A stretch of DNA of 64,000 bases from Gracilaria vermiculophylla (lineage: Eukaryota > Rhodophyta > Florideophyceae > Gracilariales > Gracilariaceae): the NCBI GenBank assembly GCA_019155205.2, contig JAHNZQ020003150.1:1420471-1484470 (forward strand), given 5' to 3'. The position numbers and the translations under genes were made by a program. Shown here piece by piece: positions 53,431 through 63,423 of this stretch. The notes beneath the pieces are model-generated. The model worked only from the letters and a program-made list of their open reading frames with translations. It did no database searches and had not been told where the DNA came from. Each line of letters opens with the position of its first letter. Positions within the stretch are counted from its first letter, which is position 1.

Positions 53431-55229
53431 TACAGAGTTCTAACTGCTTACTATCATGTGGCTTAACAATTTTATTTTTAAATAACAACTCGTAATTTAT
53501 TTATTGAACCGCAAGGTGCACTTTGTAACGCACATGTGTGTTGTTTCATATCAAATAAACCGAATCGTCATTTTCGCCGAATTCAAACTGAGTATGACGC
53601 GGTAATGCTGAGGGCTGTAGCTTTCCAACGAGCTGTATAGCAGATTATACGGACAACTCTACACAGAGATATGGACATTACGCTGTTGAACGTTCGCGAG
53701 GGTGGAAATTTAAAAACCAACGGGAACCAAGAGAAACGGCCGTTTTATTCTCGGCTCATTTCAAAGGTCTCACAAGCTCAATGATTCCCAGTTCAAGTGA
53801 ATCGATATGACACCTTTTTCCTTCTTTGCTGACGAGAACAGTATTGACATAGAAGAGCTTATCGCCACCGACCTTCAGGAACTCGGAAACGATCTTTCAT
53901 CTCATCACAACTTGCTAACTCCACCATCACCACATAGCTCCGATATCTTGCTGCTTGAAGATGTTTTAGACAGCGACAGCAACTCTCAGAGTCTCCAAGC
54001 TAGACTAGCTTCCATCCATTTCAACAAAATGGTGGACAAATGCTCATGCGCACCCAAGTGTGTTACAGTAGACACACATCTTCAGCTCGCAAAAACCTTT
54101 GCCACAACCGCCACCGATCAGAAGTATAACATGGTCAAAGCGATGCTTCTTTGTTTAAGCGCACCACCAGGTCAAGCAAACGCGTTGATGGATACCAAAC
54201 AATCACTTGCGCAAACCCGACGCAACAAGCGCCAAAGACTTTCCTAAAGGTCATACACTTCCACACGATATGCTCTCCGAGGAAAGTGGGTCTGCCAATT
54301 TGGTTTTGCTGCAGTAGTTCAGTTGAACCCAGGAACAGTTCGAACATTTGCTGCAACTGTAAGTGGTGAAGGGGGCTTTAAAATCTTTAGTAATGAACAC
54401 CACAAAGGGCGAAAGGGAAAGCAATCTTTACAGACTGTTGCAGCGCTTTCATTTCTGCGACGATACGCCGCACTAAATGCCTTATCATGTCTCACTGGAA
54501 GAGGATCTCAGGATGAAACACCTGTTCAGTGGTTAAGCAGCGACGTCGAAAGAGAAACGGTTTATGATTTATACAAGGCTGAGTGGGAGGGAGTCATGAA
54601 TGCAGCAGCAGCACTGCTCCCTCAGAGCAGCAAACCAGAAGAACCGCTCTCATTCTCAGGATTCCGAAAGGCATGGACTGAGCACTATCCAACACTGAGA
54701 ATATTTAAGGCAGGAAGCGATTTCTGTGACCAATGCACAACGCTGCGTAACTCTGCGATATCCACTACTAATACAGATCTGAGAGACACTTTACTACGTG
54801 CAAGGCGACAACATCGTGCCGATGCTTTTGCGGAATTTGCGCTCTATCGTGAGATACATACGACGGCTGCCAGTGCTCCAACTACGAGTCCAATTCATTT
54901 GATATTTGACTTCACGGAGAAGGTCGTTCTACCCCACCTCCTTCGCGAGCCGGGGCAGTTGCATTTTGTAACTGGTCTGAAGTTCGACATTTTTGGTGTC
55001 CACAGCAGCAACCTTTCTCTATGATTCGTTTTTGGCCTACCAGAAGGGCATTGGCCTAATAACAAAACCTGCAATGAGGTTGTGTCAATGATTCACTACA
55101 CTTTGAAAGAGCACCGAGCATCTGGAGTGCTGATAGAACACCATCGAAGACTAAATCTTCATGCCGATAACTGTAGCCGACAAAACGAAAATCGCTATAT
55201 GCTTTCGTATTTGTTGTGGAGAATATGTA

Positions 55230-56510
55230 CAGTGCGTTTCAAAAACATATTACCCCTCAAAAGTGCGCCAAAACTGTACTGTAGGCTAGATTTTGCACAT
55301 AGTCTATGTAGAATCGTTTCAAAAAGATATGTACACCTTCTTCTTTCTAGTAAAAATGGCTCGAGGCCCGCCACTTTCCAAGCAAGGACAGCTTCTAATC
55401 GTTAAATTGAACGCCAAGAAGCAGTCTAACAGTGCTATCGCTAAAAAAAAGTAAAGCGTTCCAAGGTCACAATTGCTACTTTTCTCAAAAACCCGACTCT
55501 ATATGGCTTAAAACGATCTCCAAGACGCCCGAAGAAGCTCAGCCCAGCAGACAAAAGAGGAATTAAAAGGGAGTTGTGTGAAAGAAAAGTATCGTGCAAA
55601 AAAATTGGAATTAATCTCAATCTCAACGTTTCTAAATCCACTATATGGAGGCAGATAAACAGCACAAATTTATTTAAATATAAGAAAATGAAGAAAACTT
55701 TCTTTCTCCAAGACCCGCACAAGCAAAAGCGAATTGACTGGTGTGCTGGAAAATCCTACTGGAAAAAAGAATGGGAAAATGTTATTTTTACTGATGAAAA
55801 AAAGTTCAAGTTGAACGGACCAGACTGCTACAAATTTTATTGGCACGATCTTCGTAAGGAACGTCATGAATTTTATACCAGGCACCCCGGTGGAGGCTCT
55901 GTAATGGTCTGGGCGGGCATTTCTAGAAAACGTCTAACGGAAATTGCATTTATTGAAACGAACATGAATGCAGAAAAATATCAAGAAGTTCTATACAACT
56001 ATTTGCTACCTTTTGGTTTATGTTTCCATGAAGAAATTTTCATTTTTCAACAGGATCATGTGCCTGTACACACTGCATCTTTAATCAAAAATTGGCTACA
56101 GGAGTCTGAGGTATCTGTTTAGAGTGGCCAGCGCGCTCACCAGATTTGAACCCAATTGAAAACGTTTGGGTACTGCTGGCGAGGATGGTTTATGCGCATG
56201 GAAGGCAATTTCAGACGGTTTTTGAACTCAAAAACTGTGTTAAAAATTGCTGGAAATCAATAACAGTTCCAACTGTGGAAAAGTACATCAATTCGATGCC
56301 GAAACGCTGCATTAGCGTTATACGGCAAAAAGGATACAAAATAAACTATTGAGCGTCGCGCAGTAAAGAATTGTTATTGATGATCATATGTTTTTGAAAC
56401 GTTTTTTTTGACTTTACTTTTGTTTGAAACCTATTTTTGTAGGCGTACAGTATACATTTGTTCGTTTTTTTGAGATTTCACAGCATGTCGTATGTTTTTG
56501 AAACAGTCTG
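55230..56510 (+). mobile_element. Tc1/mariner element G inside the element F gene
   Basis: TA at 55228-55229 and 56511-56512. Ends CAGTGCGTTTCAAAAACATA and, reversed, CAGACTGTTTCAAAAACATA. A second GTTTCAAAAA repeat lies about 80-110 bp inside each end. The transposase runs from ATG 55356 to about 56352. Confidence 0.93.
55356..56352 (+). pseudogene. Tc1 transposase of element G (DD34E)
   Basis: Starts MARGPPLSKQGQLLIVKLNAK. The paired-type DNA-binding region is followed by the RPKKLSPADKRG linker. The catalytic domain has FTDEKKFKLNGPDCYKF (first Asp), QQDHVPVHTASLIKNWL (second Asp, His replacing the usual Asn) and LNPIENVW (Glu). The last two are spaced 34 residues apart. It ends with PKRCISVIRQKGYKINY. 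Two single-base frame changes, near 55450 and 56120, break it. Comparison with element H shows that a T is missing at 56120. Confidence 0.9.
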
Positions 56511-57576
56511 TATGTTATATGAAGTTGAAATGGTGTTACGGTTTCTCGTCGCGGGACATACCAAGAATAGATGCGATGCAGCTTTTGGACTAGTGAAAAG
56601 ACGTTTGAAACACTTTGACGTGTTTGAGCCGGTTGATATGATGAAAATCTTGGATCAGAGCTCTGTATCTAACAAGGCTGTAAATGCAAAAGTGGTGAGA
56701 CGGATAAACTGGAAAGAGTTACTAACAAAGTTTTTCAAGATTCCTCTTGCATTCAAGCTGTCTAGTTATCATATCTTTCGATTTTCTGCTGATTACAAGG
56801 AGGGAGTTATGGTAAAACGCTTATCATCTGATGCTACCTGGACAAAATACAAATTATTGAAGCAATCTGTAATGATGAGTATGATTCATACTACTAGTAA
56901 ATCATCACTTCAAGACCCAATACTCTGCTTCGAATCAATCCTTTATGTCAAATTTCGTCTGCACAAGAGAACAATCGGCAGGCATATCTTATCAAAAACG
57001 TGCTGGACAGGTACTACAAGGAAGATGAGAATAGCCGCAAGAGATACTTTGAAAGTGGTAAAGATTGGCAGGATGCACCCAAATAAAGCCCATCCGTGTT
57101 TTGCGTATATCTTTGGTATTACTTGTTCAATCTTTGTTCTGGTTAAACCATTTGAAAGCGTAGAATAAGGGCTAGAACTTTTGTTTCTGATCGAAAAGTT
57201 GAGTTCTGGCACCAACTTGACGATATCTCAGCTCAGTCGAGAAGACAATTTAGTATATTTGATATGAAATGGTACACACATGCGGTAGAGTAACCTTGAG
57301 AAATGATATTGCTTAGATTTGTTTTAGTTAATTGGTGCAGAAACGTACTACGGCAGTGAGACATGCAGAGGCGTACTACCGGCGTGGTACGTAATCTGCC
57401 AGTTGAGCTCCACTTCTGAAGAAGTACATCAAGTACATTTGAGTCTTCATCTTTTTTTTTCAGTTAAAGACTCTCGTAGAACATTCTATGGTTTCTAGGT
57501 CGCCGATCCTCAGGCACCTCGTAGCAGCGCCTATGGGATCTTTTTTGGCGCATTGACCCTCTTTTATAGCTTGCTA

Positions 57577-58847
57577 CAGTGCGTTTCAAAAATATAGGAC
57601 AGTGCAAAAGCGCGTCAAAATATGGATGTCTGCCTACTGTAGCCACCCCCCTTCGTTAAAACCCTCAAAAACGCGTTTCAAAAATATAGGACACTTTCAA
57701 CTCGCGCGTGATTATTTCCACATCATGTTGCTTTCTTTCCTCAAAAAGACACAAGATCTTATGAAGTAAAAGCTTACAACACAGTATTTCAAATAGTACC
57801 TTAGATCAAGGCCATTGTTCTCATTTTTGTACCAGTTTATTCAATATTTAATGTAATATAAACATAAAGTTTTATTGATAGCTAAATAATACTCATCTAA
57901 AACAATAAATATAACGTTTTGCAAGAATACTGTCTTGACAATGTGTTTTGCACTCAAAAACCCATGAAAAGAACGAATCGTTTACAAAAAATGAATAAAA
58001 TGGTAATGAAAAACGCTTCAAAGCTCTTTCGGTTTATAAAAATGAACAACGTTTTCTTTTGAAAGCTGCAAATAAACAAATATTGGTGCCACAGTATGCA
58101 ATGAGCACTAAAAATAAAGTCAGCTGCAAAAAGAACGCTTTTGAAAATGAGGAAAACTCTGATTAGGATGAAGAACAGTGTTTTACATATTGTTATCATA
58201 AGCAACAAACATCAAGTAAGATTTGAACACAGATAAGTTTTATTAGAGCTCATATTATGCTATGTACTGGATTCTAGAAGAAAAAAACTACATATAAAGC
58301 CTTCTCAGTAAGCATTACAGACTTTAGAAGGCTTTCAAATGCTTTAACACAACGTTTTATAAAAGTTTACATATCTTATCAGAAATGTAAACTGGTTTTT
58401 CACCAAGACAGCGCCGTTGTTTAGTAGTCTATAGCAATGAAAAACGTTCTTCGCTTGCTATAGACTAATGCCACGCAGATTTACTTCAACCCTCTTGAAA
58501 CCGAATAATCTGTACTCGTTAGAATGCTTTATGGCCATTACAGGCCATTTTGAACAGGTTTTGATTAAAAGAAAAGTATTGGAAATAGCGCGAAAACTAT
58601 GAATACTTTAATGATGGGACGTTAGAAAAACGCGATGCAAAAGCGTTGAATTAGTATTGTTTGATACACAAAAGCGAAAATCATCTACTGAAGAAGGCAA
58701 AATGAAGGTCGAAAGGAGAATGTCTTATGATTTTGAAACGGTTTTTTAACTTGACGTTTTTTGAAAACTAATTTTGGAAGCACTACAGTACTAAAAACGA
58801 TGATTTGCATCAAAATGCCAGGTGTCCTATAATTTTGAAACAGACTT
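57577..58847. mobile_element. Tc1-like element without transposase, in the GypA LTR
   Basis: TA at 57575-57576 and 58848-58849. Ends CAGTGCGTTTCAAAAATATA and, reversed, AAGTCTGTTTCAAAATTATA. It is homologous throughout to 26612-27897. Inner repeats at about 57672 and 58728 give the IR/DR layout. No transposase was recognised. Confidence 0.9.
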
Positions 58848-58994
58848 TATATACCGATCTTCTTTTGGACTTTTTTAGATTTTTCATAGCAATTATTGGA
58901 GCACACCTTCAGGAACTCGCGCTTTTATAGTCAACAAAATCTCCGAACAGACGTAGTGCGCTACCACCTGCAAAGGAGAGTTGACGCTACCACA

Positions 58995-59421
58995 AGAAGG
59001 GCTTGACGGAGCACCACAGCAGGTGAAGTGAACCGAAAGATTTGTTTTACTTCTTTCCTTAATTCACTGTATGTGAAAGGAAAATTACGGGCGTCGAGTG
59101 CTCGATTCCGTATTCAGTCCGGTGTAAATTTTGAATATGATTAGACGTAAAATAAATCTAAATTAATCAAAATACTATCGTAAAATACAGTACACAAATC
59201 TGCTGGCGGTGGCACGAAAATGATTTACCCGCGACCAGCACCAGACCAACACATTGACCTGAGGCGCATAAATTTCGTTTTGGTCAATTTAAGCGCCCAC
59301 GTCACGCATCAAGTTGCGACGTGCAAGTAAGGCATTGGCAAGAGATTTACAGCTGTGCACGCATTTACACGTGGCTGGGAACGCATCTCGCGCAGGCAAC
59401 AATACTACGCATAGGAGTCGT
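58995..59421. other. No gene seen
   Basis: Short spacer between the GypA LTR and the miniature LTR element 2, with only incidental frames. Confidence 0.5.
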
Positions 59422-59729
59422 TCGTAAAACAGATGAGCTATTTGCGCTATACTCTCTTGTGACACAGAGCGCACAGCTCTCCATTTGAACTATCAACACG
59501 CCCCCTCGCCCTGTATTTCCTTACAGAACGAGACCTCAAGCTTACAGTAACCACTTTTGACCACTGCTGTACACATGTACATTTTCTCAGGCTCAGGTCA
59601 CTTCTGGATATTGAACCCAGGGTCTTAGCGTTTAGCTGGGCCCATAACGTGTTCGTAAAACAGATGAGCTATTTGCGCTATACTCTCTTGTGACACAGGG
59701 CGCACAGTTCTCCATTTGAACTATCAACA
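59422..59729 (-). mobile_element. Miniature LTR element 2 (TRIM-like, 308 bp)
   Basis: Direct repeats of about 77-80 bp at 59422-59498 and 59650-59729, with TGTTGATAG starts on the minus strand and a TG...CA form. GTCGT occurs at 59417-59421 and 59730-59734 as target duplication. On the minus strand, GTTATGGGCCCAGC (59648-59635) lies one base after the 5' repeat as primer-binding site. A G-rich tract (59499-59512) precedes the 3' repeat. The interior also contains a tRNA-like T-arm (CTGGG, loop TTCAATA, TCCAG). Its repeats are unrelated in sequence to those of element 1. Confidence 0.82.
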
Positions 59730-59734
59730 GTCGT

Positions 59735-61469
59735 TTTTGCAACACGTGCAATGGAACCAAACGACGCCACTTCGCTGTTGAAATGCTGGACGCAAACGGC
59801 GCTGCCAACTGGACCACCTCCTTTGCGCTCACTTCTCACTCACAGTTTCCGCTCAAGTCGCGTCCCAAGTGCTCGCCTCGCTCCTAATTGCTGTCCGCCT
59901 CGCTCACACAGCCGCTTATGCAGCTTCGGCGCCTGCGACTGCGACTTGGGACGCCTCGGAGGGCTGGGATCATGTGAGGTGCTGCGTCTCTCATTCTATT
60001 GCCTGTCTCCAGTACAACTGCTGAACCGGCGAACACCGCCGCATATTATGGACCCAGAGAGCGGTCGAACGATGAATGCCGTGCAGTGAAACATGATTTG
60101 CCCACCGCGCGGTGATTGGCCCATGCATCGTGCTCAAACACAGCAAACGCAATCAGATACAAGTTCCAGCCACGCAATCAGATACAAATTCTAGCCACGC
60201 AATAAGTAGTCTTCTCAATGCTTTGTCATGCATAATCATGTGGCAAAAACTGCACCGTAAACATGGCAAATATTGTGAACACATGTCCCACAAAAGTTGT
60301 ACGAGTGAAGCACGTCAGAAACTGGCAACTCCATGATATCGTTCTGGCTCATTCTGACGACTGTCAGTAAGGACGTCACTGATGGAAAAGCCGATTGGGT
60401 TGAGCAGCTCGCGTTGCTTGTGTGTATGAATTGGTCGACAAAGATGGAATAGATCGACACAATTTGCCTTGGACAGAAGTCACGTAGGCAGTACACCTTG
60501 TTTACGAGGTAGTTGTTTATTTGGATGCCTCTTTCGTGCAATGAGTCTAGATTTTATATACACTTCAGCAGCGCAATTATTTCATAGATGTAGGAGAGTA
60601 AATGAGAGGAAATTCCAGGAGAGGCATGAATACGTAGTGGGAGAGGAGGAGAGGAAACACTAATGCAAATAATGGGAGAGGAGAGGAAATATTTAGGGTG
60701 AAAGGAGAAGCCTGTCTCTCATCTTTGAACCCACCATTCATAGTGTGACCTCGCGTTCTCGCCATCTGCAGGCGGTACTGCTACAGCTATGGGATTCCGT
60801 GGCCTTTCCTTAATGAGGACATTCTTAAGCATAACGTAGGCTGTAGGGCAGAAAGAGATAGGCTCTTGGTTTGAGCTGAAACAAACACTTTTCTCTAAGG
60901 AGAGCTTCATAAACGTTTTGAAGCGACGCATTAGTCCACACTATAATTCATATCTGAGAAAGGTCTTGCTTGTACAGCATACATCCGCTTGGAACACATC
61001 GCGTTGTACGAAAGCCACAGCTTGAATTCAAAGTCGGTGAACAGTAGCTCCACTCTTTACGCAACGTTAGCACGACGCTTCTCGAGCCCTGCACAACTCG
61101 TCGCGCTCACCAGCGGACTGCAGCTGTGCGTCACAACCGCCATCCTTGGTTGTGCCCCTTACTAAAAATATCAGCCACGAGACAATCCATCACGTACTGC
61201 ACATTCGGGGACATGCAGCGTGATGTCTGCCCAAAAACAAGCCCCTTACCACGCTTCCCAGTGTCAACGACCGTGCTGCATCCCAAAAGCACAGGAAAAG
61301 CTGTCTGATGAATTTCCTCGGTGCAAAAACCAGCGCATCGCGCTCGCTGTTGCGACGCCAGCTGCGCACTATTCAACGGGCACCTCCGTATTTTGCACTG
61401 CTTTCAAACACGCCTAGCTTGGGCATGCGCCAGAAAAGGCGTGTTCTGTATCACACGCCGCGAAGCACT
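59735..61469. other. No convincing gene
   Basis: Frames such as 59751-60089 and 60236-60541 show no recognisable domain. A short tandem duplication (ACGCAATCAGATACAA) is near 60140-60195, and a purine-rich stretch with GGAGAGGA repeats lies at 60590-60700. The minus strand near 61131-61376 may be decayed sequence downstream of the GTPase pseudogene. Confidence 0.5.
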
Positions 61470-62041
61470 GAACGCTGGTGATTGAACTGCACTTGCCCGG
61501 TTTCTTCCGCGTCATGTAGCCACGGCACGAACCGCACGAATCCAGTCGGAATGAGATTCCACAACAGCGACTCAAGATTCTTCCCGTTGCGCCTGCTCTT
61601 GAACAGTTCAAACTCCTCCGGCGAGCATTTGTTGACGATGATGGAAAATCTGTTGGACAGATCGCCGTGTCTCTATCACACCGTGTTCAAGATGTGCGCC
61701 ATCACTGCGACGTCAGCGCTTTGCAGGCGACCCGCCTCCAGCTGGATCACGAAGATGAGCTTGACATTGGTGCCCTTCTCGAGCACGGTTGCAATTTCCG
61801 AGGAGGCTTTCTCGAGTTGGCGCGGGTCGCCCGGCCTCTCCGCTCTGGAGTATGTGGTACATTTGACCCTCTTCGTGGTAAGCGCAGTTGGCGCCTCGTC
61901 GCCGCCGAATTTCGTTCCAGACTCGAGTACGGCATTGCCAACGATTGCATTGACGATGTAGGACACACCTGACCCGGGAAGTCCGGCGAAGATGATGTGC
62001 TCTCGCCTTACCATGGTAATTAGCGGAGTTGGCCGGCACAC
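61470..62041 (-). pseudogene. P-loop GTPase pseudogene, copy Q
   Basis: Likely start MVRREHIIFAGLPGSG at 62014. The P-loop reads GLPGSGVS, so the nucleotide-binding Lys is Val. The family block LIFVIQLEAGRLQSADVAVM is at about 61755-61700. Two adjacent stops (about 61670-61675) follow HILNTV. The frame then continues in phase with FSIIVNKCSPEEFELF (the G4 motif) to about 61470. It is most similar to 36835-37632 in length before the P-loop, in the G4 form and in the upstream flank. Loss of the Lys and the double stop make it a pseudogene. Confidence 0.75.
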
Positions 62042-62419
62042 CAGACCGAATACGTGCGGCGGAAAGGGCGTTTAAGAGAGCCACTGTCGTCCCATTGAAA
62101 GACGCGGGGCCGGACGAAGAAGCTCATTGACGCAATTTCGGCGGTGTCCGTGACCTGGCACTCGTCATCGATTGGTGCACGATGTCGCCAGCGCGTCAAA
62201 AGCAGGCGGGTGGAAGCCTCGAATCTAAAAACCGCTTAGCGGTTCGATTCTAAAAGAAAAGTTTGTACACGTGGATAGCTCCTGGGCTCCGGTCATCTCA
62301 GAACGGACTCTGCAATCTGCGGCAGCACTCATCGTGTAAGCCATTTGTTTTACATAACGTATCCAGTGGACGGGTGGTGCCACGAGCCACGCCCTTCCTG
62401 GTCACCGAAATTGGCTGGT

Positions 62420-62816
62420 CACTAAAGTAGTTCCTATGAGCACGGGTGTAATGTTGCCAGATGGTTACTTTTTCAGGTTTTGCACGTTATATACACGCGT
62501 CAGAAACGGTTTTTTTAAATCAAGAGCATGTTTTTGACACTAAAGAAACCTTTTTTTCTGAAGCACTGTAGTAAATTAGTCATTTTACAAGCACATCTCT
62601 GTTATGCCATCTGGTTGTCTTTTGTCATACATTTTTGATTCTCTCCCCTCACCTAAACAACAAAAGTTCAGAAGTTTTCCTGTACAAGAACAGGTTGCAT
62701 GAATTATACGGACAATAAAAGACGAAAATTTCTCATCAAATTATTTAACTTGATCAAAATCATAATTAGAGCACACGATTGTTTTGAGGTTTCCAGATCA
62801 ATAGACACTGTTGTTA
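62420..62816. repeat. Upstream repeat of GTPase copy Q
   Basis: Aligned with 37949-38326, at a similar distance upstream of a GTPase start. The right end contains ATAGACACTG, reverse of the CAGTGTCTAT end. Confidence 0.55.
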
Positions 62817-63370
62817 ACAGGACAGATGACCTCATAAGGGGTCATTTGGCTTCATCTGAGGCCAGTATTCCTGGAGCTCTTGTGCCCACCTGCTCGGAGC
62901 TCTGGCCTCACATGAGGCCAATTTGGACTTGTGTAAGACCAATGTTTAGGAAACATTTTCCATAAAAGTTTTGTTAATTTCCAGCAATAGCCCCACAATA
63001 TAAAGCCACGAATACTGCCATAAATACTCAAACTTTTTAATCAAATACAAGAACGAAAAGATTTAAACTATAAACCATGCACATTAGCAAAACAATTAAG
63101 AGTGCAAACATTGCTTAGAACAAGTGTGAAGGCGATAATCAGTTCTTTTACTAGACTCATTGGTTAGTAACTGAAATCAGTATCTTCAATGTTTCAGCGA
63201 CATGAAACGGAACGATGGCTGGAGAAACTCCATATCTTGGTTGATACCAATCATGAAGAAACTGGAACCCCCCTAAAAGTCGAGTGCTAAATCACTCTTG
63301 ACACTTCCTGTAAGACTAGATCTCCGGCAATATTTGCCTCATGAGTGTGAGGCCAATTGTAGTGTACATA
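62817..63370. repeat. Upstream flank of GTPase copy Q
   Basis: Clustered CCTCATAAGG, ATCTGAGGCC and CACATGAGGCC motifs lie at 62828-62930. From about 63100 it is homologous to 16380-16640. The frame at 62699-62965 is not supported as a gene. Confidence 0.5.
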
Positions 63371-63391
63371 GGCACTAGTGTCTATTCGACC

Positions 63392-63423
63392 GGTGCGCTG
63401 ACCTCATATGAGGTCAGCGCACC
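63392..63423. repeat. Perfect 32 bp palindrome
   Basis: Every base of 63392-63423 pairs with its mirror. The arms begin GGTGCGCTGACCTCAT and the centre is CATATG. It lies 16 bp after a GTGTCTAT repeat end. Related imperfect versions are at 34514-34545 and 38341-38395. Confidence 0.9.

Larger units (their letters stand above)
53807..57168 (+). pseudogene. DUF7869-like transposase of element F, interrupted by Tc1
   Basis: One phase from ATG 53807 to 55229, with stops at 54245-54247 and 55022-55024. It continues in the matching phase after the Tc1 insertion to 57168. Features in order: an acidic N-terminus; a Cys-rich start (CSCAPKC); VCQFGFAAVVQLNPGTVRTF, in the position of a DNA-binding helix; a CDQC motif (about 54727); the candidate catalytic strand LIFDFTEKVVLPHL; then LNLHADNCSRQNENRYML; and after the insertion FLVAGHTKNRCDAAFGLVKR. 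These three Asp-bearing blocks and their order match the DUF7869-type proteins seen in many animals and protists, as I recall that family. The transposase role rests on the terminal repeats and target duplication around this gene. Confidence 0.7.
53537..57276 (+). mobile_element. DDE transposon F with DUF7869-like protein
   Basis: Inserted in the GypA LTR, with CACATG at 53531-53536 and 57277-57282. The terminal inverted repeats are about 20 bp: TGTGTTGTTTCATATCAAAT at the left and, reversed, TGTACCATTTCATATCAAAT at the right. It carries one gene (53807-57168) and is split by the Tc1 element at 55230-56510. Its own length is about 2.46 kb. Confidence 0.88.
53426..58994 (+). repeat. GypA LTR of copy E, interrupted twice
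   Basis: Starts TATAGTACAG directly after the polypurine tract AGGAAAGGAGG and ends CTACCACA. The LTR pieces are 53426-53536, 57277-57576 and 58848-58994. After removal of the two insertions and one copy of each target duplication about 550 bp remain, matching the 554 bp LTRs of copies A and D. It is more diverged than those, so copy E is older. Confidence 0.85.

Noticed and set aside
59751..60089. 112-codon frame
   Set aside because: Ser-, Leu- and Arg-rich low-information sequence without a domain, and no second copy in the window.
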